Origin: Psychroserpens sp. Hel_I_66
GTDB taxonomy: Bacteria > Bacteroidota > Bacteroidia > Flavobacteriales > Flavobacteriaceae
Direction: 5' to 3'
DNA length: 64,000 nt
NCBI RefSeq assembly: GCF_000799465.1
Contig: NZ_JUGU01000001.1
Span: forward strand, 1,550,001-1,614,000
Made by a program: the position numbers and the translations under genes. This document shows positions 56,677 to 64,000 of the stretch, piece by piece; position 1 is the stretch's first letter; each line of letters starts with the position of its first letter. Below the pieces are notes generated by a model. That model was not told where the DNA came from and made no database searches. It saw nothing but the letters and a program-made list of their open reading frames with translations.

Positions 56677-57921
56677 ATGATAAACAAAAAAGACATCACA
56701 AAACGATTTATAAGCTATGTTACGGTTGATACAGAATCAGATCCAGAAAGTGACACCACACCAAGCACCGCAAAACAATGGGATTTGGCAAATGCACTCG
56801 TTAAAGAGTTAAAACAAATTGGTTTGAGCGATGTCACTATAGATGATAATGCGTATATCATGGCTACACTACCAAGCAACGTTGATCATAAAGTACCAAC
56901 AATTGGTTTTGTGTCTCATTTTGATACCACGCCAGATTTCACGGGAGCCAACGTAAAACCTCAAATTATTGAGAATTATGATGGAAAGGATATTATCTTA
57001 AATGCTGCGGAAAACATCGTGCTCTCGTCAGACTATTTTGAAGATCTTCTTCTCTACAAAGGACAAACGCTTATCACTACAGATGGTACAACGTTACTTG
57101 GCGCAGACGATAAAGCTGGAATTACCGAAATAATTTCCGCTATGGAATACCTCATCAACCATCCAGAAATAAAGCACGGAAACATAAGAATTGGCTTTAC
57201 GCCAGATGAGGAAATTGGTCGTGGAGCACACAAATTTGACGTTAAAAAATTTGGAGCAGATTGGGCTTATACGATGGATGGCAGCCAAATTGGAGAACTG
57301 GAATATGAAAACTTTAATGCAGCAAGCGCAAAAATCACTATACAAGGTAAAATCGTACATCCCGGTTATGCAAAAGGTAAAATGGTAAATTCAATGTACA
57401 TCGCTACAGAATTTATTAATTCACTGCCAAGACTGGAAACTCCAGAGCATACCGAAGATTACCAAGGGTTTTTCCATCTCCACAATATAGAGGGAAAAGT
57501 TGATGAAACTGTTTTACAGTACATCATTCGCGACCACGATAAAGATCATTTCAAAGCAAGAAAAGAAGTGATGCTCAATCTTACAAACGATATCAATGAG
57601 CAATATGAACGAGAAGTCATCAAAATTGAAATAAAAGACCAATATTTTAACATGAAAGAAAAGGTAGAGCCTGTAATGCACATCGTTGATCTTGCAGAGG
57701 AAGCCATGAAAGCTCTACAAATTGAACCGCTAATCAAACCCATTAGAGGTGGTACAGACGGTTCACAATTAAGTTATATGGGATTGCCTTGCCCCAACAT
57801 TTTTGCTGGCGGACATAATTTCCACGGAAGATATGAATACGTGCCCGTTGAAAGTATGATCAAAGCTACAGAAGTCATTTGTAAAATTGCAGAGCTGACT
57901 GCGGAAAAGGCAAAAAAATAA
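56677..57921 (+). CDS. pepT: peptidase T (tripeptide aminopeptidase)
   Basis: 414 residues, M20B metallopeptidase. Zinc ligands and catalytic residues: His in [11 protein letters not shown], Asp in [12 protein letters not shown], Glu pair in [15 protein letters not shown], His near the end in [13 protein letters not shown]. Removes the N-terminal residue from tripeptides in the cytoplasm. It ends 11 bases before the YdeI-like gene. Confidence 0.95.
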   Translation: MINKKDITKRFISYVTVDTESDPESDTTPSTAKQWDLANALVKELKQIGLSDVTIDDNAYIMATLPSNVDHKVPTIGFVSHFDTTPDFTGANVKPQIIENYDGKDIILNAAENIVLSSDYFEDLLLYKGQTLITTDGTTLLGADDKAGITEIISAMEYLINHPEIKHGNIRIGFTPDEEIGRGAHKFDVKKFGADWAYTMDGSQIGELEYENFNAASAKITIQGKIVHPGYAKGKMVNSMYIATEFINSLPRLETPEHTEDYQGFFHLHNIEGKVDETVLQYIIRDHDKDHFKARKEVMLNLTNDINEQYEREVIKIEIKDQYFNMKEKVEPVMHIVDLAEEAMKALQIEPLIKPIRGGTDGSQLSYMGLPCPNIFAGGHNFHGRYEYVPVESMIKATEVICKIAELTAEKAKK

Positions 57922-57932
57922 ATTATTTAAAC

Positions 57933-58535
57933 ATGCAGAAAGTAACTTCAGTAGAAGAATACATAGCAGAAAATTCAAAATTTTCAGAAGAACTTATTTT
58001 ACTTCGGAAACTAATTAATTCCACAGAACTCGAGGAGACCATAAAATGGAACATGCCAACTTACTGCTTAAATGGTAAAAATGTTTTGGGTATTGGTGCG
58101 TTTAAAAATCATTTTTGTATTTGGTATCATCAAGGTGTATTTCTCAAAGATGAACACGATTTACTAAACAACGCACAAGAAGATAAAACAAAAGGTATGC
58201 GACAAATGCGTTTTGAGAACGTTAATGACATCAATGAAAATGTAGTTTTAAGCTATGTAAAGGAAGCTATTGAAAATCAAAAATTGGGAAAAGAAATTAA
58301 AGTAAAGAGAACAACTAAAAAAGATGTCTCAATCCCTGAACTGATCAATAACGAGATACAAGTCAACTCTGAATTTAAAAAAGCATTTCAAGCATTATCC
58401 CCTTCGTGCCAAAGAGAATATTGCAATCACATTACCGAAGCTAAACGTGATACCACAAAAATATCTCGATTAGAAAAAATAAAATCCATGATTCTAAATG
58501 GTAATGGTTTGCATGATAAATATAAAAATTGTTGA
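57933..58535 (+). CDS. YdeI/DUF1801-like protein
   Basis: 200 residues. The N-terminal half (WNMPTYCLNGKNVLGIGAFKNH, shortened to WNMPTYCLNGKNV) matches DUF1801, and the C-terminal part (ALSPSCQREYCNHITEAKR) the YdeI bacteriocin-protection/OmpD-associated tail. Function is poorly known. It follows pepT by 11 bases and ends before a strong bidirectional terminator. Confidence 0.82.
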   Translation: MQKVTSVEEYIAENSKFSEELILLRKLINSTELEETIKWNMPTYCLNGKNVLGIGAFKNHFCIWYHQGVFLKDEHDLLNNAQEDKTKGMRQMRFENVNDINENVVLSYVKEAIENQKLGKEIKVKRTTKKDVSIPELINNEIQVNSEFKKAFQALSPSCQREYCNHITEAKRDTTKISRLEKIKSMILNGNGLHDKYKNC

Positions 58536-58580
58536 GTTGTTGTCTAAGAGAATAGCTTTCGGTTTAAATAAAAAACATAA

Positions 58581-58613
58581 AAAAACTCCGAAAATTACTT
58601 TTCGGAGTTTTTT
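58581..58613. terminator. bidirectional intrinsic terminator
   Basis: AAAAACTCCGAAAA (58581-58594), loop TTAC, TTTTCGGAGTTTTT (58599-58612): 14-base perfect stem with T- and A-tracts. It separates the pepT/YdeI pair (plus) from yajC (minus). Confidence 0.92.
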
Positions 58614-58633
58614 TATAAGTGTGAACTCTGTTT

Positions 58634-58921
58634 CTATTTTACTACAACAGGAGTGTTTAGTTTTCGGCTTATTTCCATAGAAATAGCAGAACGTTCAAAC
58701 TTTATTTTTCCTGCAAGTGTTTCGATAACACAGCTATTGTCTTTATCATTTAGATCTACGACTTTACCGTGCATTCCACTTTTTGTAACTACTTTATCAC
58801 CTCTTTTAAGCTCTGCTGCAAACTTTTTTTCTTGCTTAGCTCGTTTCATCTGTGGTGCAATCATAAAGAAATACACAACAGCAAACATGGCTACAAAAGG
58901 TAAGATATCTCCTAATCCCAT
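58634..58921 (-). CDS. yajC: Sec translocon accessory protein YajC
   Basis: 95 residues: one N-terminal helix (about 3-22, ILPFVAMFAVVYFFMIAPQ) and a small cytoplasmic domain with the KRGDKVVTKSGMHGKV block. Accessory part of SecDF-YajC. It follows the DUF1573 gene by 3 bases. Confidence 0.95.
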   Translation of the reverse strand: MGLGDILPFVAMFAVVYFFMIAPQMKRAKQEKKFAAELKRGDKVVTKSGMHGKVVDLNDKDNSCVIETLAGKIKFERSAISMEISRKLNTPVVVK

Positions 58922-58924
58922 AGA

Positions 58925-59425
58925 TTATTTTCCTACTGGATTTATTGATGCAGTTCCCGCTTTTTTAGCTGGAGCATTTGGATCTGGCTCAACAAAAGCT
59001 TTAATTTTCACTACTTCAGAACCTTTTTCTGTATTTGTTGTTAAAGTAATTGACTTTTGAACTTGGTTAGAACCTTTACCATTAAACTTTACAGTGAACT
59101 CTGCAGACTCTCCTGGTGCAAGTGGGTCTCTGTTCCAATCTGAAGGTACTGTACAACCACAAGTACTTTTAATATTACTTACTACTAAAGGTGTTTTACC
59201 TGTGTTAGTGTACTTGAATTTTGTTTCAACTGGAGTACCATTAACGATAGTTCCAAAATCATGTTCAGTTTCTTCAAAAGAAATTACTGGAAAATCTCCA
59301 GCGGTTGCATCTCTTTCTGCAGCTGCTGTTACGTTTTCTGAATTAATTTTGCTTGTTGCATCTTCTTTACAAGATGTGAAAGCTACTAAACATAATGCGC
59401 TTAACGCTAAAATTGTTTTTTTCAT
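58925..59425 (-). CDS. DUF1573 lipoprotein
   Basis: 166 residues from the ATG at 59425; an upstream start at 59464 would place 13 residues ahead of the signal peptide. Lipoprotein signal with lipobox FTSC. DUF1573 core: FGTIVNGTPVETKFKYTNTG and NIKSTCGCTVPSDW, an immunoglobulin-like fold with a conserved CGC. Likely exposed at the cell envelope; role unknown. CAAATGTA at 59462-59469 is a plausible -7 box (minus strand TACATTTG). Confidence 0.88.
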   Translation of the reverse strand: MKKTILALSALCLVAFTSCKEDATSKINSENVTAAAERDATAGDFPVISFEETEHDFGTIVNGTPVETKFKYTNTGKTPLVVSNIKSTCGCTVPSDWNRDPLAPGESAEFTVKFNGKGSNQVQKSITLTTNTEKGSEVVKIKAFVEPDPNAPAKKAGTASINPVGK

Positions 59426-59549
59426 TGCTATAATTTTTAAAAAATTTTTAATTTGAGAGGTCAAATGTACTAATTATTTCATCTAATTAAAATTTTTAGG
59501 CTGTTTTCAAACAAAACATTAACACTCTATGCCTTACAAATTCTATAAA

Positions 59550-60494
59550 TTACATTAATCCTCTTCCTATTTTATTGAGTTCACCTTTTGATGTATATTC
59601 TTTGACTATTTTGTCTAAAATTCCGTTTATAAAGTTGCTACTCTTTGGTGTAGAATACTCTTTAGCTATTTCTAGATATTCATTTATAGTCACTTTTACT
59701 GGTATTGACGGGAATTTTTGAAACTCACAAATAGCCATTTGCATTAGTACAGTATCAATTTGAGTGATACGCTCTGCATCCCAATTTTTGGTTTTTGAAG
59801 CTATTTCTTCGCTAAATGAAGCTTGATTGAGAATGGTTTTCTTAAGTAAGTTTACACCAAATTCCTTGTCCTCCATGTCCTTAAATAATTTTGGTGTGAA
59901 AAATCTTCCTTCCGAAGAAATTTTAACCTTTTTCAAAACCTTGAGAATTGCAGTGTTTACTACTGGCAAATCGTCTAACCAAGTGAGGCGCTTATCTTCA
60001 AAAAAATCGTAAAGCTTGTCGTTGGGTGCAATAATATCTGTAAATAAATCTATAACAAAGGCTTTGTCTTCTTTGAAAGTAGAGGTTTTAGTAGACATAT
60101 AGTCTTTATAAAGATCACTTTTAAGAATGGATTTGAATATGATGTCTACATATTCAAAATCAAGGTACCAAAGGTTTTCTTTTTGATCTTCTATACGCTC
60201 CAACAACACTTCATTAGAACTTAAAAGAGCTAAAACTTCATTATTTACGAATTTTAGATTTGGGTTCTTCTCTGCACTTGTAGCCAAAAACTTTTGCTGG
60301 TTTTTTTCTTGGAAGTCTTTAGATTTTTTATAAATCTCAATTAAAAGTGATAATTGCGCGATAAATAAATCGTACATGCTATCTAGACTTTGTAAAAGAA
60401 ATTTCTCGTTGGTTTTAATATTATCACTTTCACTGCCTTTAGAGGCGTAAAGTGTTTGCATTACTTTAATACGAATATGTCGTCTGTTTAACAT
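59550..60494 (-). CDS. nusB: transcription antitermination protein NusB, extended
   Basis: 314 residues, about twice the E. coli length. The start (MLNRRHIRIKVMQTLYASK) and the C-terminal NusB helices (ITQIDTVLMQMAICEFQKFP, VKVTINEYLEIAKEYS, FINGILDKIVKEY) are clear, but about 130 residues are inserted between the first and last helices. Long NusBs of this kind are, as far as I recall, usual in Bacteroidetes. NusB binds rRNA boxA with NusE. Confidence 0.9.
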   Translation of the reverse strand: MLNRRHIRIKVMQTLYASKGSESDNIKTNEKFLLQSLDSMYDLFIAQLSLLIEIYKKSKDFQEKNQQKFLATSAEKNPNLKFVNNEVLALLSSNEVLLERIEDQKENLWYLDFEYVDIIFKSILKSDLYKDYMSTKTSTFKEDKAFVIDLFTDIIAPNDKLYDFFEDKRLTWLDDLPVVNTAILKVLKKVKISSEGRFFTPKLFKDMEDKEFGVNLLKKTILNQASFSEEIASKTKNWDAERITQIDTVLMQMAICEFQKFPSIPVKVTINEYLEIAKEYSTPKSSNFINGILDKIVKEYTSKGELNKIGRGLM

Positions 60495-60620
60495 GGTTAC
60501 AAAGAGCTAAAAATTAACAAAGCAAATTAGTCAATGCATCTATATTGGATCCACGACAAATTTGCTTTGCAAAAATACTATTATTTTAAGAGTACCAAAT
60601 TATTTTGGTTTGGAATATTA

Positions 60621-61724
60621 TTATTTTCCTTGTTCTCTTTTTCTGGTTTCAATACGCTCCTTTGCGAGACTTAACGCAGCTACGTTTGTTGTGATATTAT
60701 TCGCTTTTGCGCGGTCTAAAATCTCTAATGTTGTGTTATAGATATTTTCTGTCTTGCGCATAATTTCCTGACGATCATAATTCTCTAATTCTGCATATAC
60801 ATTGATGATTCCACCAGCATTGATTAAAAAATCTGGTGCGTAAAGAATATTTCTGTCTTGTAGGATTTTGCTATGCTTAGCCTCATCTGCCAGTTGATTA
60901 TTTGCTGCTCCAGCAATAATATCTGCTTTTATTTTATAAATGGTGTCGTCGTTAATGGTTGCACCTAAAGCACAAGGTGCATAAATATCCATTGATTCAC
61001 TGTATAAATCTTGACCACCATAGATAGTAACATCATATTTTGATCTTACCTCCTCCAATCGTTCTTGATTTAAATCTGCGATGGTGACTCTGGCTCCTTC
61101 GTTTTTTAAATGCTCTACTAAAGCTTCACCAACGTGGCCTATACCCTGTACAAAAACACTTTTATCTTCTAGAATGTCACTTCCGTATTTAAACTTAGCT
61201 GCAGCTTTCATACCCATAAATACTCCAAATGCTGTTACAGGAGAAGGGTTTCCCGCTCCACCTTTGCTTTCAGAAATACCGGTAACATAAGGCGTGACCT
61301 CTCTTACTGTATCCATATCTTCGGTGGTCATCCCAACATCTTCTGCAGTAATATATCTTCCGCTTAAAGAGTGTACGAATTCACCAAATTTTCTCATTAA
61401 TTCTGGCGTCTTTTGAGTTTTGGCATCACCAATGATCACCGCTTTTCCTCCACCAAGGTTTAAACCTGTAATTGCAGATTTAAATGTCATGCCACGAGAT
61501 AGTCTCAACACATCATTTAGGGCTTCCCATTCGTTATTGTAATTCCACATTCTTGTTCCTCCAAGTGCAGGTCCTAAAACTGTGTTATGTATTCCAATTA
61601 TTGCTTTTAAACCAGTATCTTTGTCGTTGCAAAAAACGATTTGCTCGTGATTATCAAAAGATAGCTGCCCAAAAACAGGGTCAATTTTTGAAAGTTCTTT
61701 TGAACTTAAAACATCTGAAGTCAT
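60621..61724 (-). CDS. Glu/Leu/Phe/Val dehydrogenase (leucine dehydrogenase type)
   Basis: 367 residues. NAD-dependent oxidative deamination of branched-chain amino acids. LGPALGGTRMW, the catalytic Lys in LNLGGGKAVI, the GIGHVGEALVEHL NAD-binding turn, and AGAANNQL. Length matches leucine dehydrogenase. Promoter at 61772-61803. Works in leucine breakdown with enzymes such as the HMG-CoA lyase in this window. Confidence 0.93.
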   Translation of the reverse strand: MTSDVLSSKELSKIDPVFGQLSFDNHEQIVFCNDKDTGLKAIIGIHNTVLGPALGGTRMWNYNNEWEALNDVLRLSRGMTFKSAITGLNLGGGKAVIIGDAKTQKTPELMRKFGEFVHSLSGRYITAEDVGMTTEDMDTVREVTPYVTGISESKGGAGNPSPVTAFGVFMGMKAAAKFKYGSDILEDKSVFVQGIGHVGEALVEHLKNEGARVTIADLNQERLEEVRSKYDVTIYGGQDLYSESMDIYAPCALGATINDDTIYKIKADIIAGAANNQLADEAKHSKILQDRNILYAPDFLINAGGIINVYAELENYDRQEIMRKTENIYNTTLEILDRAKANNITTNVAALSLAKERIETRKREQGK

Positions 61725-61771
61725 TGTAAAGTAGATTAAAAGTCTATTTTAATTTAATTTAAAATAGCGTG

Positions 61772-61803
61772 CAAAAATAATTCAATATTAGAGTATTAAC
61801 AAA
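61772..61803 (-). promoter_or_regulatory. promoter of the leucine dehydrogenase gene
   Basis: On the minus strand TTTG (61800-61803), 20-base spacer, TATTTTTG (61772-61779); start of transcription near 61765, 40 bases before the start codon. Confidence 0.72.
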
Positions 61804-61854
61804 AATAAGCAGTTAAAATTGTCAAATTGTTAATAATCAAGTTTCGATTTTTTA

Positions 61855-63609
61855 ATGAAAGAACTAAAACATATAAATAAGTACTTTAAAAAGTATAAAT
61901 ACCAACTTTTGTTAGGTATCATAATTACTATTGGCGCAAAAATATTTGCCTTGTTTACACCACGATATATTGGTAAAGCTATTACGACAATTTCCAATAG
62001 ACTAAAAGGTGATATCACCCAAGAAGTGTTTAAACAAGAACTTGCCACAGATATAGGTTTTCTTATTGGAGCTGCTGTTATCACTGGTATTTTTACTTTT
62101 TTCATGAGACAAACCATTATTAATGTGTCTCGATATATTGAGTATGATTTAAAAAATGAAATCTACCAGCAATATCAAAACTTATCACTTAATTTCTATA
62201 AAGCCAATAGAACTGGTGATCTTATGAATAGAATTAGTGAAGATGTTGGAAAAGTTAGAATGTACGCAGGACCCGCAATTATGTACACTATCAATACCGT
62301 AACACTTTTTATAGTTGCTCTAATATATATGATTAGTGTCGCTCCAAAATTAACTTTGTATACAGTTTTACCTTTACCATTGCTATCTTTTATTATTTAC
62401 AAATTAAGTAAGGTAATTAATAAGCGTAGTAGGATTGTACAAGAATATTTATCCCATTTATCTGCATATACCCAAGAATCCTTTAGCGGAATTTCAGTTA
62501 TAAAATCCTACGGAATAGAATCCAGAAACTACGATGAGTTTAATAAACTTTCTTCGGAAAGCAAACAGAAACAAATTGATTTAACTAAGGTGCAAGCTTT
62601 ATTTTTCCCATCTATGATTTTACTTATTGGTGTTAGTAACATTCTCGTGGCTTATATTGGAGGTATGCAATACATCAATGGAGAAATACAAGAAATTGGT
62701 ACCATAGCAGAGTTTTTAATCTATGTCAATATGTTGACCTGGCCTGTTGCGACAGTGGGTTGGGTAACCAATTTGGTGCAGCAAGCTGAAGCATCACAAA
62801 AGAGAATCAACCAGTTTTTAAAAGAAAAACCCGAAGTAAAAAATTTAAACGACACACCAACTTCTATAGATGGCAATATAGAATTTAAGGATATCACCTA
62901 TATCTATCCAGACACAAATATTAAAGCTTTAGACCACGTAAGCTTTTCATTAAAAAAAGGTGAAACCCTTGCCATTTTAGGAAAAACAGGTTCTGGAAAA
63001 TCAACTATTCTAGATTTAATTGGACGTTTGTATGATGTACAGGATGGTAAAATTTTAATTGATGGCAAGCAAATAGATCAAATACACCTCAAAAGCCTTA
63101 GGGATAGCATCGGCTATGTGCCACAGGACGCATTTTTGTTTTCAGACACTATTGAAAACAATATCATGTTTGGAAAAGAAGATGCTACTGAAGAAGAAGT
63201 CATAAAAGCTGCGAAAAACGCTGATGTACATAAAAACATAAAGACCTTCAACAATGGTTATAAGACTAAATTAGGAGAACGAGGTATCACACTTTCAGGT
63301 GGGCAAAAGCAGAGAATTTCTATTGCTAGAGCTATCATTAAAGCTCCAGAGATTATGCTTTTTGATGATTGCCTTTCTGCAGTTGATACAGAAACTGAAG
63401 AAAAAATCCTCACTAGTCTTCGAGAAATTTCCGAAGGAAAAACAACTATAATTGTAAGTCATCGTGTCTCTTCTGCAAAAGATGCAGATAAGATAATTGT
63501 ACTTAAAGATGGTAAAATTATTCAAAACGGTACTCACGAAACCCTTATAGACGCAGATGGTTACTACAAAAAACTGTACTTAAAACAACTTACCACAAAA
63601 GAATTATAG
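61855..63609 (+). CDS. ABC exporter, fused permease and ATPase
   Basis: 584 residues. Six membrane segments (about 18-300), then the ATPase (about 335-575): Walker A GKTGSGKSTI, Q-loop SIGYVPQDAF, signature LSGGQKQR, Walker B IMLFDDCLSAVD, switch His in VSHRV. Homodimeric exporter of lipids, peptides or drugs (MsbA/MdlB group); substrate unknown. No partner gene is adjacent. Confidence 0.93.
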   Translation: MKELKHINKYFKKYKYQLLLGIIITIGAKIFALFTPRYIGKAITTISNRLKGDITQEVFKQELATDIGFLIGAAVITGIFTFFMRQTIINVSRYIEYDLKNEIYQQYQNLSLNFYKANRTGDLMNRISEDVGKVRMYAGPAIMYTINTVTLFIVALIYMISVAPKLTLYTVLPLPLLSFIIYKLSKVINKRSRIVQEYLSHLSAYTQESFSGISVIKSYGIESRNYDEFNKLSSESKQKQIDLTKVQALFFPSMILLIGVSNILVAYIGGMQYINGEIQEIGTIAEFLIYVNMLTWPVATVGWVTNLVQQAEASQKRINQFLKEKPEVKNLNDTPTSIDGNIEFKDITYIYPDTNIKALDHVSFSLKKGETLAILGKTGSGKSTILDLIGRLYDVQDGKILIDGKQIDQIHLKSLRDSIGYVPQDAFLFSDTIENNIMFGKEDATEEEVIKAAKNADVHKNIKTFNNGYKTKLGERGITLSGGQKQRISIARAIIKAPEIMLFDDCLSAVDTETEEKILTSLREISEGKTTIIVSHRVSSAKDADKIIVLKDGKIIQNGTHETLIDADGYYKKLYLKQLTTKEL

Positions 63610-63678
63610 TTATTTGTTGCTTACTATTCTTTTTTTTTAGATTTTTGAAGTGCAATCAATAAAAAATTAAAAATAGTT

Positions 63679-64000
63679 ATGAGTGATCATGGAATGATGG
63701 AGAAAGAGGAAATTTTCTCAAAAGTTTTAAGGGCAGGTAGAAGAACTTATTTTTTTGATGTTAGAGCAACTAAAGCTGGAGATTATTATCTTACGATTAC
63801 AGAGAGTAAGAAATTCACGAACGACGATGGTTCTTTTCATTATAAAAAACATAAAATCTACTTGTACAAAGAAGATTTTAGTGAGTTTAATGAGATTTTA
63901 AAAGAAATGACCGATTACATTATTGATGAAAAAGGTGATGAAGTTATTAGTGAACGTCATCAAAAAGATTTCAAAAAAGAAGACTATAATGCAGATGATA
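63679..64000 (+). CDS. PUR-alpha-like (DUF3276) nucleic-acid-binding protein, cut by window edge
   Basis: Open from ATG 63679 to the window end, at least 107 residues with no stop. It contains VLRAGRRTYFFDVRATKAGD and YYLTITESKK, the single PUR repeat of the small bacterial PUR-alpha proteins of Bacteroidetes, followed by a charged tail. Binds single-stranded nucleic acid in relatives; role in bacteria unclear. Confidence 0.88.
   Translation, partial: MSDHGMMEKEEIFSKVLRAGRRTYFFDVRATKAGDYYLTITESKKFTNDDGSFHYKKHKIYLYKEDFSEFNEILKEMTDYIIDEKGDEVISERHQKDFKKEDYNADD

Overview
This window is a piece of a low-GC (roughly one-third G+C by eye) Bacteroidetes chromosome, almost certainly from the family Flavobacteriaceae. 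The evidence is a 16S rRNA 5' half of flavobacterial type at the left edge, promoters of the Bacteroidetes form (TTG, about 19-21 bases, TAnnTTTG) instead of sigma-70 boxes, a type IX secretion C-terminal domain, a LytTR regulator paired with a TPR histidine kinase, a zeaxanthin operon, and no convincing Shine-Dalgarno sequences. Most of the window is housekeeping DNA, with a few accessory islands.

Layout. 1-795: 5' part of a 16S rRNA gene on the minus strand with two tandem promoters (979-1134). 1319-4554: thrS-infC-rpmI-rplT, where infC appears to start at AUA. 4649-6014: a membrane class III cyclase behind a small EF-hand gene. 6253-9064: a large LamG-type secreted protein broken by a one-base frameshift, followed (read right to left) by a LytTR response regulator, its kinase and a secreted glutamine-amidotransferase-like protein. 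12975-21988: minus-strand genes for a sulfotransferase/aminotransferase pair, an AI-2E exporter, DnaB, AccA, an EamA transporter, an LptF/G permease and Tgt (which lacks the usual zinc-site cysteines). 22194-24784: split transketolase and an outer membrane barrel protein. 24865-27351: FKBP lipoprotein, S4 protein, phosphoribosyltransferase, shikimate kinase. 27481-27692: tRNA-Lys and tRNA-Leu.

27890-32769 is a carotenoid locus: a CarH/LitR-like MerR regulator with a cobalamin-binding domain, then crtI-crtB-crtZ-crtY, enough to make zeaxanthin from geranylgeranyl diphosphate. The regulator and crtI share a TAnnTTTGTTTAAC element that joins the -7 box to a possible operator. 32756-35750 holds a TlpA-like thioredoxin and aconitase. 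35751-36411 is a gene-poor stretch with a decayed acyltransferase-like tail. 36412-41775 is a MoxR ATPase plus three SurA/parvulin-type periplasmic chaperone genes, with an unannotated 63-residue GldL-like hairpin protein directly behind moxR. 42080-45586: SRPBCC protein, small unknown, M1 aminopeptidase, SGNH-like hydrolase, then a structured intergenic repeat (45621-45750) that looks like a cassette boundary.

45969-64000: guaB; an outer membrane uptake locus (DUF4856 lipoprotein, imelysin-like lipoprotein, HTTM membrane protein, FecA-like TonB receptor) punctuated by two hairpins; HMG-CoA lyase, LysE exporter, pyrD, pepT, a YdeI-like protein; yajC, a DUF1573 lipoprotein, a long nusB, leucine dehydrogenase; an ABC exporter; and the start of a PUR-alpha-like protein. 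Across the whole window the octamer TTCCGAAG/CTTCGGAA occurs about 40 times where one or two would be expected, on both strands and both inside and between genes. This is the least explained signal here.
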